Assembly: GCF_030865425.1 (NCBI RefSeq)
Contig: NZ_JAVFCB010000013.1
Location: 27,614 to 91,613, forward strand
DNA length: 64,000 bases
Source of the DNA: Microbacterium capsulatum
GTDB lineage: Bacteria > Actinomycetota > Actinomycetes > Actinomycetales > Microbacteriaceae
Direction of reading: 5' to 3'
Each line of letters opens with the position of its first letter. Position 1 is the first letter of the stretch. A model generated the notes under the pieces. The model had not been told where the DNA came from and searched no databases. It saw only the letters and a list, made by a program, of their open reading frames with translations. Shown piece by piece: positions 10,176 to 18,918 of this stretch. The position numbers were made by a program, and so were the translations under genes.

Positions 10176-10583
10176 GTGGGCAAGAACTACGTCGACATCG
10201 AGGACGGTCACGGCGGCACGCTGCGCTACCGCAAGCACGCCAACGGCCGCGGCCTCATCGCGCACGGTGCCAAGGTGCACCCGCAGGCGGTCGTGGAAGC
10301 GGGCGCCTACGTCGAACCGGGCGCGAAGGTCGGAGCCGGAGCGCACGTCGCGCGCGGCGCCTGGATCGAGCCCGACGCGATCGTGGGCGTGAACGCCCGG
10401 ATCGAGGCCCACGCCCACATCGGACAGGGGGCGGTGGTGGGCGACGGCGCCAGCATCGGCGTCCGCACGGACATCGGCCCCGGTGCGCGGATCGCGCGCG
10501 GCGCCCGTATCGGCGACGACGAGACGGTCGCCGCCGGCATGGTGGTGGACACCGATCGCAAGGGCCTCTGGCTGGCCGCCTGA
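10176..10583 (+). CDS. Hexapeptide-repeat (left-handed beta-helix) protein
   Basis: 135 residues, GTG start preceded by GGGAGG. From residue 28 to 120 the sequence is a run of imperfect hexapeptides of the type [IVA]-G-x-G-A-x (for example GAKVHP, GAYVEP, GAKVGA, GARIAR), folding as a left-handed beta-helix of about five coils. No acyl-CoA or nucleotide-sugar domain is attached, so an enzymatic activity such as acyl transfer or carbonic anhydrase cannot be claimed. A strong terminator follows. Confidence 0.82.
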   Translation: MGKNYVDIEDGHGGTLRYRKHANGRGLIAHGAKVHPQAVVEAGAYVEPGAKVGAGAHVARGAWIEPDAIVGVNARIEAHAHIGQGAVVGDGASIGVRTDIGPGARIARGARIGDDETVAAGMVVDTDRKGLWLAA

Positions 10584-10596
10584 TCGCGAGACGCAG

Positions 10597-10632
10597 GGGG
10601 CCCGGGCGGGACGGATCCGCCCGGGCCCCTTT
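10597..10632 (+). terminator. Rho-independent terminator
   Basis: GGGGCCCGGGCGG and its complement CCGCCCGGGCCCC flank a short loop and are followed by TTTT. It lies 14 bp after the hexapeptide protein stop. Confidence 0.9.
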
Positions 10633-10706
10633 TCATGTCTGCCTACCGTCCCCGCCTACCGTCTGCCCCCGTCCCCGCCACCGTCCAGATCCGCACCGTC
10701 CTACTT

Positions 10707-10768
10707 CGCTCGCTGGTCGCGACACGCCCTCATTCCGGCAGTTTGGCGACGATTCGCGACCAGCGAGC
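10707..10768. repeat. Intergenic palindrome, family A copy 2
   Basis: The left arm CGCTCGCTGGTCGCGACACG is identical to the copy at 3957-4026, including the following CCCTCA. The right arm is diverged (GGCGACGATTCGCGACCAGCGAGC). It lies between convergent genes, in the 270-bp gap after the terminator; the rest of the gap shows only low-complexity CCGTC repeats. Confidence 0.85.
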
Positions 10769-10853
10769 AGGGAAAGGGATCGCCCGGGGGCGGGGAGACA
10801 GCGAGCAGAGGGGGCAGCGTGCACGGGGTACGGCGGGGTTCGGGATCGCGGGC

Positions 10854-11627
10854 TCAGGCCTGGCAGCGCGGGCACCAGAACGTGCGGCGCTCCTCGGTCG
10901 GGTCCGCACCGAGCTCGCCGGTCTCGATGAGCGTGCCGCAGCGACGGCAGGGCCGGCGGGCGCGGCCGTACACCCAGGTCGTCTGGCCGCGGCGATTCAC
11001 TCCGGTGAAGGTGCGGTCGACCCGGTCCCGGTTGGCCTGGATCGTCCGGGCGCCGAGCTCGAGCAGCGCCGCGGCGTCGACCTCGGTCGCCGGCCGGGTC
11101 GGCGGCACGCCCCGCAGGAACAGCAGCTCGGCGGCGTACTCGTTCCCGAACCCGGCGACGTTGCGCTGGTCGAGCAGGGCGACGTGGATCGGCCTCGGAT
11201 CGGATCCCACCCGGTGCGCGGCCTCGGCCGGATCCCAGTCCGACCCCAGCGGGTCCGGTCCGAGGTGCCCGACGAGCTCGGCCTCCGCCGTGGTCGGCAC
11301 GACGGCGAGCATCGACACGTCGAAGCCCACCGCCTCCGCCTCGGCGGTGGCGACGATCGCGCGAGCCTTGAACGCGGGTGCGCGCCAGCGCTCGCCGGGG
11401 CGGTAGAGGTGCCACGCGCCGTCCATCCGCAGGTGCGAGCGGAGCGTGCGGTCGCCGATCCGCATGAGGATGTGCTTGCCGCGCGGCACGACCTCGTGCA
11501 CGACGGATCCCGTGAGGTCGACCGTGCCCAGCTCCGGCACGCGCAGGTCGAACCGGGTGACGACGCCGCCCCGCAGCGCCCGGTCGAGGCGCCGCGCCAC
11601 CTGGTAGACGGTGTCGCCCTCGGGCAT
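10854..11627 (-). CDS. nei: Endonuclease VIII-like DNA glycosylase (Fpg/Nei family)
   Basis: 257 residues. The mature N-terminus PEGDT gives the catalytic Pro and Glu; the beta-hairpin lysine is in PRGKHILMRI (about residue 51). The helix-two-turn-helix contains NVAGFGNEYAAE, and a C-terminal zinc finger has CRRC and CPRC. These excise oxidised pyrimidines and cleave the abasic site. The PEGDT start and overall length fit actinobacterial Nei2-type enzymes. It is downstream of lhr in the same direction; the pair lhr-nei suggests a DNA-repair operon. Between them lies a small duplication. Confidence 0.92.
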   Translation of the reverse strand: MPEGDTVYQVARRLDRALRGGVVTRFDLRVPELGTVDLTGSVVHEVVPRGKHILMRIGDRTLRSHLRMDGAWHLYRPGERWRAPAFKARAIVATAEAEAVGFDVSMLAVVPTTAEAELVGHLGPDPLGSDWDPAEAAHRVGSDPRPIHVALLDQRNVAGFGNEYAAELLFLRGVPPTRPATEVDAAALLELGARTIQANRDRVDRTFTGVNRRGQTTWVYGRARRPCRRCGTLIETGELGADPTEERRTFWCPRCQA

Positions 11628-11630
11628 CGC

Positions 11631-11699
11631 TCAGACCGCCTTGCGCACAGGCGCCGCCGCGCCGCGGAAGAGACGGTCGGTGATCTGCGTCTCGGGCAT
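11631..11699 (-). pseudogene. 22-codon duplication remnant between lhr and nei
   Basis: The gap contains an ATG-to-stop frame of 22 codons starting MPET and ending VRKAV. Its start context (TGAGCGATGCCCGAG) repeats the lhr stop/nei start junction, and its end repeats the lhr C-terminus RKAV plus stop. It therefore looks like the relic of a short tandem duplication that left two identical junctions 72 bp apart, not a functional gene, although it could be translated by coupling. Confidence 0.55.
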
Positions 11700-11702
11700 C
11701 GC

Positions 11703-14700
11703 TCAGACCGCCTTGCGCAGGGTGTAGCCGCGCGGGGTGGCCACGAACCCGGCCTCCTGCAGCAGCCGGCCGAGGGCGGCGCTGCGCCCGTGCCCGTCGG
11801 CGCCGCGCTCGTACATGCCCTCGCCGTTGACCTTCTCGACCGTGAGGGTCTCCAGCCGCCGGGCGCGCGCGGTCGCGGCGAGGTCGGCCGTCGCGGCGCG
11901 CAGCTCCTCCTCGTCGCGGGTGAAGGCGAGCACGGTGCGGCCACCGCGTTCGAGGTACAGGGCGGGGGAGCCGTCGACGAGCACGACGAGCGCACCCGCC
12001 TTGCGCCCCGGCCGGTGCGGGACCTCGTCCAGGCGCGGCCAGCCGAGCGCGGCGCCGTAGGGGTTGGCCGGATCTGTCGCGGCCAGGGTGCGGGCGATCC
12101 GCGGCGGCGGATCCGCGAGCCCCGCGAACGTGCGCAGCCGGTCGATCGTGGCGGAGGCGGCGAACTGCGCCGCCCCGAGCCTCTCGATCACGTAGCCGCG
12201 GCGGCAGTGCCCGGCCTCCTCGAAGCCGGCGAGCACCCGGTACGCCTGCGCGAAGCCGCCGGGCAGCCCCTCGGACTGCACGGATCCGCGGGTGACGACC
12301 CCGTAGCGATCCAGTAGGAGGCCGGCCGAGACGGTGGCGCGGCGGGCCGGATCCGTCTCCGCCGCAGGCAGCAGCGACCAGCGTCCGCCGACGCTCAGCG
12401 GGCGCGCGGCCGCGGCCGGACGGGCGAGCGAGATGCCGCGGAACGTGCGCGTGCGCGGGGCGCGCCGGGTGACCTTGTGCGCCTGGCTGCCGCCGGAGAG
12501 CAGGGAGCGGATCGGCGCGAACGTGTCGTTCGTGACGTGCCCGGACCAGGCGAGGTTCCACAGCGCATCGACGACCGACGCCTCGTTCTCGGCCCCGGTC
12601 GCCTCCCTCAGCTGCGCCGCGAAGTACGCGCCGCCCGAGGCGAGGGCGGCGAGCAGCTGCGCCTCGAGGGAACCGTCCTCCGGGTTCTCGTCGGCGAACG
12701 GCACGGTGAACGGCGCGAGGTCGGCCGGGTGCAGCGACACCCAGCCGTCGCGGCCGGGGAGTGCGCCGTGCCCGGCCCAGACGACCTCGCCGGCACTGGT
12801 CAGCTCGTCGAGCATCGCCGGGGAGTAGTCGCGCACCCGCTGCGGCAGCACGAGCGACTCCCAGGCGCTGGCCGGGATCGGCACACCGGCGAGCTGCTCG
12901 ATCACGGTCGCGACGCCGTCGATGCCCTCGAGCGGCCGCGCGAGGTGCTGCCACTCGGGCAGGAACCGTGCGAACGCCGTCGGCGGGACCGGCTCGACGC
13001 TGCCCCGGATCGCCGCGAGCGAGCGCATCCGCAGCCGGCGCAGCACCTCGGTGTCGCACCACTCGGTCTCGTCGGCCGCTGAGCCCGGGGAAGGGGCCTC
13101 GGGCAGGAAGTAGCCGCTCGTGACGCGCCCTTCGGACTCCAGCCGTTGCAGCGTCTGCCGCACGACGGCCGGGCCGATCCCGAATCGGGCCGCGACGGCG
13201 GATCCGAGGAACGGGCCGTGCGTGCGCGCGTGCCGGGCGACGAGGTCGCCGAGCGGATCCGCCACGGGCTCGAGGAAGGCGACCGGGATCCCGACGGGCA
13301 GCGGTACGCCGAGGGCGTCGCGCAGGCGGCCGGCGTCCTCGATCGCGGCGACCCGGCGGACCCCGCCGATCGTCACCTCGATCGCGCGGCGCGCGCCGAT
13401 CAGGACGGCGAGGTGGGCGGCGGCCTCGGGTGCGGTCGCTGAGCGAGTGGAGCGAGACGAAACGTGGTTCTCCGCAGGGGACCGCGTTTCGTCTCGGTCG
13501 GCTCCGCCGTCCTCGCTCAACGACCCCGGGGAGGGGTCGGCTCCGCCGTCCTCTCTCAACGACCCCGGGGAGGGGTCGGCTCCGCCGTCCTCGCTCAACG
13601 ACCCTGGGGAGGGGTCGGCTCCGCCGTCCTCGCTCAACGACCTCGGGGAGGGGTCGGCTCCGCCGTCCTCGCTCAACGACCCCTCAGGGTCCGGATCGAG
13701 CCGGGCCGCGGCCTCCGCCGCGTCCAACGGCCCGAGGATGCGCAGCAGATCGGCGACGCCCTCCACGCCCCGCGCGCGACGGGACGGATCCAGCCGCTGC
13801 GCCTCGCGTTCGAACTGCGCGATCACGTCCGGGTCGAGCAGTTCGCGCAGCTCGACCGTGCCGAGCAGCTCGCCGAGCAGCGCCGGGTCGACCGAGAGGG
13901 CGGCGGCGCGGCGCTCGGCGAGCGGGGAGTCGCCCTCGTACATGAACGCGCCGACGTAGCCGAACAGCAGGTCGCGCGCGAACGGCGAGGGCTGCGGGGT
14001 CTGCACCTCGACGAGCCGGATCCGCCGCTCCGCGATCCCGGTGGCCAGGCGTCGCAGGGACGGCAGGTCGTAGACGTCCTGCAGGACCTCGCGCAGCGTC
14101 TCCAGGATGATCGGGAAGGTCGGATGCTTGCGGGCCACCTCGAGCAGCTGCGCCGACCGCTGCCGCTGCTGCCAGAGCGGCGTGCGGCGGTTCGGGTTCG
14201 TCCGCGGCATGAGCAGCGCGCGGGCCGCGCACTCCCGGAACCGCGCGGCGAACAGGGCGGATCCGCCGACCTCGTCGGTGACGATCCGCTCGAGCTCATC
14301 GGGGTCGAAGACGAACAGCTCGGCCCCGGGCGGCTCCGCGTCGGCGTCGGGAACCCGCACGATGATGCCGTCGTCGCTCGCGACCGCGGAGCCCTCGACC
14401 CCCAGCCGCTCGCGGATCCGGGCGTTGACCGCGAGCGCCCACGGCGCGTGCACGGTCTGCCCGTACGGGGAGTGCAGGATCACCCGCCAGTCGCCGATCT
14501 CGTCGCGGCCGCGCTCGACGGTGAGCGCGCGATCGGTGGGCAGCGTGCCCGTGGACTCCTTCTGCTCGTTCAGGTGCGCGAGCAGGTTCGCCTGGGCGCG
14601 GTCGTCGAGACCGGCGGCGGTCAGGCGCTCGCGGGCCTGCTCGGGCGTGGCGCCGTGCACCTCGCGGTTGAAGCGGCCGAGCGCCTCGCCGAGCTCGAAC

Positions 14701-16718
14701 GGGCGGCCGAGGCCGTCGCCGTGCCAGAACGGCACCTTGCCGGGCTGCCCGTACGCGGGGATGACGTTCACCCGGTCGTGCGTGATCTCGGCGATCCGCC
14801 AGCTCGTCGTGCCGAGGGTGAACACGTCGCCCACGCGCGACTCGTAGACCATCTCCTCGTCGAGCTCGCCGACGCGGGCGCCGGTCGTCTCGCCCGCGAC
14901 GAAGACGCCGAAGAGTCCGCGATCGGGGATCGTGCCGCCGCTCGTGACCGCGATCCGCTGCGCGCCGGGTCGGCCGGTGAGGGTGCCCGCGTCGCGGTCC
15001 CAGACGAGCCGGGGGCGCAGCTCGGCGAACTCGTCGGACGGGAAGCGCCCGGCGAGCAGGTCGAGAGTCGCTTCGTACGCCGAGCGGGGGAGCGCCGCGA
15101 AGGGCGCGCTGCGCCGGACCGTGTCGAACCACCCCTCCACGTCGAGCGGATCCAGGGCGCAGGCCGCGACGGTCTGCTGCGCCAGGATGTCGAGGGGGTT
15201 GCGCGGCACGGAGATCGCCTCGATCTGACCGGCCAGCATCCGCTCGGTGACGATCGCGGTGTGCAGCACGTCGCCGCGGTGCTTCGGGAAGAGCGAGGCG
15301 CGGCTGATCTCGCCGACCTGGTGCCCGGCGCGGCCCACGCGCTGCAGCCCCGACGCGGCCGACGGGGGAGCCTCGACCTGGATGACGAGGTCGACCGCGC
15401 CCATGTCGATGCCGAGCTCGAGGCTGCTCGTCGCGACGACGCAGCGCAGCACACCCGACTTCAGCTCCTCCTCGACGAGCGCCCGCTGCTCCTTCGAGAC
15501 CGAGCCGTGGTGCGCCTTCGCGAGAACGGGGTCCGCGCCACCGCTCGTTGAGCGAGCGGCGCGAGACGGAACGCCCTCCGCCCCGGACTGCGTCTCGTCT
15601 CGGTCGGCTTCGCCGCCCTCGCTCGACGACCGGGATTCGTAGATCTCGTTCAGCCGCCCGGTGAGCCGTTCGGCGAGGCGCCGCGAGTTGGCGAACACGA
15701 TCGTGGACCGGTTCTCCAGGATGCGGTCCACGATCGCCTCCTCCACGTGCGGCCACACGGATCCGGTCATCTCGGTGTTCTCGCCGAACGCGTCGGCCCC
15801 GAAGTCCTCGGAGCGCTCAGCCCCCGGCGGCCGCGGCGTCTCGGCCGTGCCCGGCGGGGGTGGCGGGTTGAGCATGTCCTCGATCGGCACGACGACCTGC
15901 AGATCGAACGTCTTCGACGCGCGCGGGGCCACGATCTCCACGGGCTGCGCGCCGCCGAGGAACCGGGCCACCTCGTCGATCGGCCGGACGGTGGCGGACA
16001 GGCCGATCCGCTGCACGGGGCGGAAGTCCGCCGGATCCGGGGCGGCGGCGCGGCGCAGCTGATCCAGCCGCTCGAGGCTCACCGCGAGGTGCGCGCCGCG
16101 TTTGGTCGCCGCCACGGCGTGCACCTCGTCGACGATCACGGTGTGCACGTCGCGCAGGGTCTCCCCGGCGCGACTGGTGAGCATGAGGTAGAGCGACTCG
16201 GGCGTCGTGATGAGGATGTCCGGCGGATCCGCGACGAGCCTGCGCCGGTCGGACGCCGTCGTGTCGCCGGAGCGCACGCCCACCGTGACCGAGGGGGCGG
16301 GGATCCCGAGCCGCCGGGCGGACTGGCCGATCCCGGTCAGCGGCGAGCGCAGGTTGCGCTCCACGTCGACGCCGAGCGCCTTGAGCGGGGAGATGTAGAG
16401 GATGTGCGTGCGCCCCGGTCGTTCCTCGCCGCGGCCCTTGCCCTTCCGTGGCGGCTCGGGCGCGGCCGCTGCCTCCGTGCGCTCCCGGAACACCCGGTCG
16501 ATCGCCCAGAGGAACGCCGAGAGCGTCTTCCCGGATCCGGTCGGGGCGACCACGAGCGCGTGCCTGCCCGCCGAGATCGCCTCCCACGCCCCCGCCTGCG
16601 CCGGGGTGGGCGCGGTGAACGCCCCGCGGAACCAGTCCCGGGTCGCGGGGGTGAAACGGTCGAGCACGCGGTGTGCTGAGCCTGTCGAAGTATCGTGCGC
16701 CTGCTCGGTCGAGGGCAT
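11703..16718 (-). CDS. lhr: Lhr-family superfamily 2 helicase, with repeat-derived insertions
   Basis: 1671 residues. Helicase motifs: Walker A APTGSGKT (about 56), DEVH (about 196), SAT (about 241), and QRVGRAGH (motif VI, about 457); then the Lhr winged-helix/core and long C-terminal domains. Lhr unwinds RNA:DNA hybrids with 3'-5' polarity and belongs to a DNA-repair regulon in mycobacteria; nei downstream fits. Start chosen at the ATG at 16718; a longer frame would overlap the divergent DUF6157 promoter. Odd: three segments encoded by repeats, residues 10-16 (TGSAH region), about 362-392, and about 1010-1093 with 13-residue tandem units LSEDGGADPSPGS. All preserve the frame and probably form loops between domains. 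Confidence 0.92.
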   Translation of the reverse strand: MPSTEQAHDTSTGSAHRVLDRFTPATRDWFRGAFTAPTPAQAGAWEAISAGRHALVVAPTGSGKTLSAFLWAIDRVFRERTEAAAAPEPPRKGKGRGEERPGRTHILYISPLKALGVDVERNLRSPLTGIGQSARRLGIPAPSVTVGVRSGDTTASDRRRLVADPPDILITTPESLYLMLTSRAGETLRDVHTVIVDEVHAVAATKRGAHLAVSLERLDQLRRAAAPDPADFRPVQRIGLSATVRPIDEVARFLGGAQPVEIVAPRASKTFDLQVVVPIEDMLNPPPPPGTAETPRPPGAERSEDFGADAFGENTEMTGSVWPHVEEAIVDRILENRSTIVFANSRRLAERLTGRLNEIYESRSSSEGGEADRDETQSGAEGVPSRAARSTSGGADPVLAKAHHGSVSKEQRALVEEELKSGVLRCVVATSSLELGIDMGAVDLVIQVEAPPSAASGLQRVGRAGHQVGEISRASLFPKHRGDVLHTAIVTERMLAGQIEAISVPRNPLDILAQQTVAACALDPLDVEGWFDTVRRSAPFAALPRSAYEATLDLLAGRFPSDEFAELRPRLVWDRDAGTLTGRPGAQRIAVTSGGTIPDRGLFGVFVAGETTGARVGELDEEMVYESRVGDVFTLGTTSWRIAEITHDRVNVIPAYGQPGKVPFWHGDGLGRPFELGEALGRFNREVHGATPEQARERLTAAGLDDRAQANLLAHLNEQKESTGTLPTDRALTVERGRDEIGDWRVILHSPYGQTVHAPWALAVNARIRERLGVEGSAVASDDGIIVRVPDADAEPPGAELFVFDPDELERIVTDEVGGSALFAARFRECAARALLMPRTNPNRRTPLWQQRQRSAQLLEVARKHPTFPIILETLREVLQDVYDLPSLRRLATGIAERRIRLVEVQTPQPSPFARDLLFGYVGAFMYEGDSPLAERRAAALSVDPALLGELLGTVELRELLDPDVIAQFEREAQRLDPSRRARGVEGVADLLRILGPLDAAEAAARLDPDPEGSLSEDGGADPSPRSLSEDGGADPSPGSLSEDGGADPSPGSLREDGGADPSPGSLSEDGGADRDETRSPAENHVSSRSTRSATAPEAAAHLAVLIGARRAIEVTIGGVRRVAAIEDAGRLRDALGVPLPVGIPVAFLEPVADPLGDLVARHARTHGPFLGSAVAARFGIGPAVVRQTLQRLESEGRVTSGYFLPEAPSPGSAADETEWCDTEVLRRLRMRSLAAIRGSVEPVPPTAFARFLPEWQHLARPLEGIDGVATVIEQLAGVPIPASAWESLVLPQRVRDYSPAMLDELTSAGEVVWAGHGALPGRDGWVSLHPADLAPFTVPFADENPEDGSLEAQLLAALASGGAYFAAQLREATGAENEASVVDALWNLAWSGHVTNDTFAPIRSLLSGGSQAHKVTRRAPRTRTFRGISLARPAAAARPLSVGGRWSLLPAAETDPARRATVSAGLLLDRYGVVTRGSVQSEGLPGGFAQAYRVLAGFEEAGHCRRGYVIERLGAAQFAASATIDRLRTFAGLADPPPRIARTLAATDPANPYGAALGWPRLDEVPHRPGRKAGALVVLVDGSPALYLERGGRTVLAFTRDEEELRAATADLAATARARRLETLTVEKVNGEGMYERGADGHGRSAALGRLLQEAGFVATPRGYTLRKAV
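13434..13690. repeat. Palindromic element with 39-bp tandem repeats inside lhr
   Basis: The outer left part (13441-13464, GAGCGAG...GAGACGAAACG) is matched by CGTTTCGTCTC near 13485. From 13498 the 39-bp unit beginning TCGGCTCCGCCGTCCTCGCT occurs four full times plus a 29-bp partial copy (to 13682). Each copy encodes 13 residues in frame. It is an expanded member of the family at 59040 and 36688. Confidence 0.92.
15543..15632. repeat. GAGCGAG/CGAGACG palindromic element inside lhr
   Basis: The left arm CGTTGAGCGAGCGGCGCGAG and the right arm near 15593-15632 (TCTCGTCTCGG...CTCGCTCGACGACCGG) are imperfect inverted complements. The insert is read in frame and encodes about 30 polar residues (SSSEGGEADRDETQ...) after helicase motif IV/V, before motif VI. 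Confidence 0.85.
16676..16690. repeat. CTGAGCCTGTCGAAG half-element in the start of lhr
   Basis: The 15 bases are identical to the right arm of the rpoB-rpoC intergenic palindrome (54971-54985). Here it encodes part of residues 10-16 of Lhr. Confidence 0.8.
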
Positions 16719-16812
16719 GGATCCATCTTCGCGGTCGCCAGGGACATTCGGGCCCGCCAACCTGTCGCGGATCTCCAAGCCCGGTGTCGGCGGGCGGTGC
16801 GACGATGAAGAC

Positions 16813-17229
16813 ATGGCCGAGCACACGACGAACTACACGAGCACGTTCATCGAGGTGGCCGAGGACTGCCCGACCGACCATGCGCAGGAGCCGCCCGCGG
16901 GTGAGAGCCCCACGATCGCGGCGCTGCACTACCGGCTGATCGCCGAGCACCGCGGCCGCACCTCCGACGACGTCATCTTCACGACCTGGGCGCTGCGCCG
17001 GGGCACGGATCCGGCCGACGCCGCAACGCGGGAGCAGTTCTTCTCGAAGGGACAGGCCTGCCTGCGGTCCTCGCCCCTCGGCAAGCGCTACGGCTGGGGG
17101 ATCCTGCACGACGCCGACGGACGCGTCTCGCTCGTGCCGCGGGAGTCGGAGGAGTACGCGCGACTCGCCGCGGACCCGGCCCTCGGTCACACCCGGGCGA
17201 TGCGCGCCCGGCGCGCCCCGCGCGCCTGA
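16813..17229 (+). CDS. DUF6157 family protein, 138 aa
   Basis: Soluble protein of 138 residues. Starts MAEHTTNYTSTFIEVAEDCP, with the blocks GESPTIAALHYRLI, DVIFTTWALR and LGKRYGWGILHD, which I associate with DUF6157, a widespread family without known function. Full length. Divergent from lhr; the two starts are 94 bp apart. The end carries a tandem 17-bp duplication (CGCGCCTGACTCACCCG twice) that overlaps its stop codon. Confidence 0.75.
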   Translation: MAEHTTNYTSTFIEVAEDCPTDHAQEPPAGESPTIAALHYRLIAEHRGRTSDDVIFTTWALRRGTDPADAATREQFFSKGQACLRSSPLGKRYGWGILHDADGRVSLVPRESEEYARLAADPALGHTRAMRARRAPRA

Positions 17230-17247
17230 CTCACCCGCGCGCCTGAC

Positions 17248-18918
17248 TCACCCGGCCCCCACCTCCGTGAGCGCGCCCTCGGCGTCGAGCTCGAGGGTCA
17301 GGTCGAGGTCCAGCCGGCCGAGGAACGCGTCGTCGTGGCTCACCACGAGCACGGCGCCGCGGTAGGCGCGCAGCGCCTGCACGACCTGGTCGACCGTGTC
17401 GAGGTCGAGGTTGTTCGTCGGCTCGTCCAGCACCACGAGGTGCGGTGCCGGATCCGCCAGCAGCAGCGCCGCCAGGGCGACCCGGAAGCGCTCGCCGCCG
17501 GACAGGGATCCGACCCGCCGATCCATCGCCGCGCCGCGGATGAGGAACCTCGCGAGCCGGTTGCGCAGCTCCTTCTCCGGGATCTCCGGCGCCCGTGCGG
17601 CGATGTTCTCGACGACGGTCGCCGACTCGTCCAGCCCGTCCATCCGCTGCGGCAGGTAGCCGATGCGATCGGTGTGCCGTGCCGAACTCAGTCGATCCCG
17701 CACCGGAGCGGACCCGTCCTCGTCCGATGCCCCCGATCCGACGGAGTCCGGCGCATCGGCGTGCACGAGCCGCCGCAGCAGCGTCGTCTTGCCGACCCCG
17801 TTGCGGCCGATCAGGGCGACCCGTTCCGGCCCCTGGATCGTCCAGGACCGCTCCGCATCGCCGAGCGTCGCGATCCGGCGGGCCCGCGAGACCTCCGGAT
17901 CCGGCAGTTCGATCTTCATCGTCGCGTCGTCCCGCACCCGGCGGCCCGCCTCGGCGAGAGCGGTGCGGGCTGCTCCCTCCTTCTCGGCGACCTCGGTGCG
18001 GAGCTTCCCCGCGGACACCTCCGCGGCCATCCGACGACCGTGCGCGACGATCTTCGGCACGCGCTTCTCGTGCTCGGCCCTGTTCGCCGTCCGCGCCCGA
18101 TGCGCGAGCTTGGTCTGCGCCTCGATCCGCTGCCGCTTCTGGATCTTCAGGACCTGGGCGGCGTCCCGCTCGGCCTGCTTTGCGGAGCTCTGCTCGGCGT
18201 CCAGCCAGGCGCGCCAGGCCGAATACGGCCCGCCGAACACGCTCAGCTCGCGGCCGTACAGCTCGGCGGTGTCGTCCATGAGCTCGAGCAGCGCGACGTC
18301 GTGGCTGACCACGACGAGCGTGCCCCGCCACGAGCGGACCATGTCGGCGAGGCGGGCCCGCGCGTCGCGGTCGAGGTTGTTCGTCGGCTCGTCGAGGAGC
18401 GTGATCGGGGCGCGGCGCGCGCGGATCCCCGCGATCGCGACGAGCACCGCCTCGCCGCCGGAGAGCTCCCCGACGGTGCGGTCGAGGAAGGACGGATCGC
18501 CCTCGTCCGCCATGAGGCCCGCCTCGGCCAGCGCGGCCTCGGCGCGGGCCTCGACGTCCCAGTCGTCGCCAACCTCGTCGAATCGGGCGGGGTCGACGTC
18601 GCCGGCCGCGATCGCACGGACGGCGTCGAGGGCCCGGGCGACGCCGAGCAGCTCGGCCACGCGGGCGTGCGTGTCGAGGGTGAGGCGCTGCGGCAGGTAG
18701 GCGACGTCGCCCATGGCGGACACGTGTCCCGACGTGGGCGCGAGTTCTCCGGCGATGAGCCGGAGCAGCGTCGACTTGCCGGATCCGTTGCGGCCGACGA
18801 GGCCCGTGCGGCCGGTGCCGAACGTGCCGGAGACGGCGTCCAGCGCGACGGCTCCGTCGGGCCAGACGACCGTGGCGCGGTCGAGGACGACGGCGGAGGA
18901 AGGGGTGAGCGATGACAT
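17248..18918 (-). CDS. ABC-F ATPase (translation factor type)
   Basis: 556 residues, two nucleotide-binding domains and no membrane segment. Domain 1: Walker A GRNGSGKS (about 43), signature LSGGEAV (about 153), DEPTNNLD (about 179). Domain 2: GRNGVGKT (about 373), LSGGERF (about 473), DEPTNNLD (about 499). The interdomain linker (about 220-330) is long, charged and helical, as in ABC-F proteins that enter the ribosomal E site. Members either protect ribosomes from antibiotics or act as housekeeping translation factors; the subclass cannot be decided here. Start at ATG 18918; upstream in-frame codons look non-coding. Confidence 0.9.
   Translation of the reverse strand: MSSLTPSSAVVLDRATVVWPDGAVALDAVSGTFGTGRTGLVGRNGSGKSTLLRLIAGELAPTSGHVSAMGDVAYLPQRLTLDTHARVAELLGVARALDAVRAIAAGDVDPARFDEVGDDWDVEARAEAALAEAGLMADEGDPSFLDRTVGELSGGEAVLVAIAGIRARRAPITLLDEPTNNLDRDARARLADMVRSWRGTLVVVSHDVALLELMDDTAELYGRELSVFGGPYSAWRAWLDAEQSSAKQAERDAAQVLKIQKRQRIEAQTKLAHRARTANRAEHEKRVPKIVAHGRRMAAEVSAGKLRTEVAEKEGAARTALAEAGRRVRDDATMKIELPDPEVSRARRIATLGDAERSWTIQGPERVALIGRNGVGKTTLLRRLVHADAPDSVGSGASDEDGSAPVRDRLSSARHTDRIGYLPQRMDGLDESATVVENIAARAPEIPEKELRNRLARFLIRGAAMDRRVGSLSGGERFRVALAALLLADPAPHLVVLDEPTNNLDLDTVDQVVQALRAYRGAVLVVSHDDAFLGRLDLDLTLELDAEGALTEVGAG

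Noticed and set aside
13498..13682. Possible CRISPR array
   Set aside because: The 39-bp units are contiguous with no variable spacers and are read in frame within lhr.
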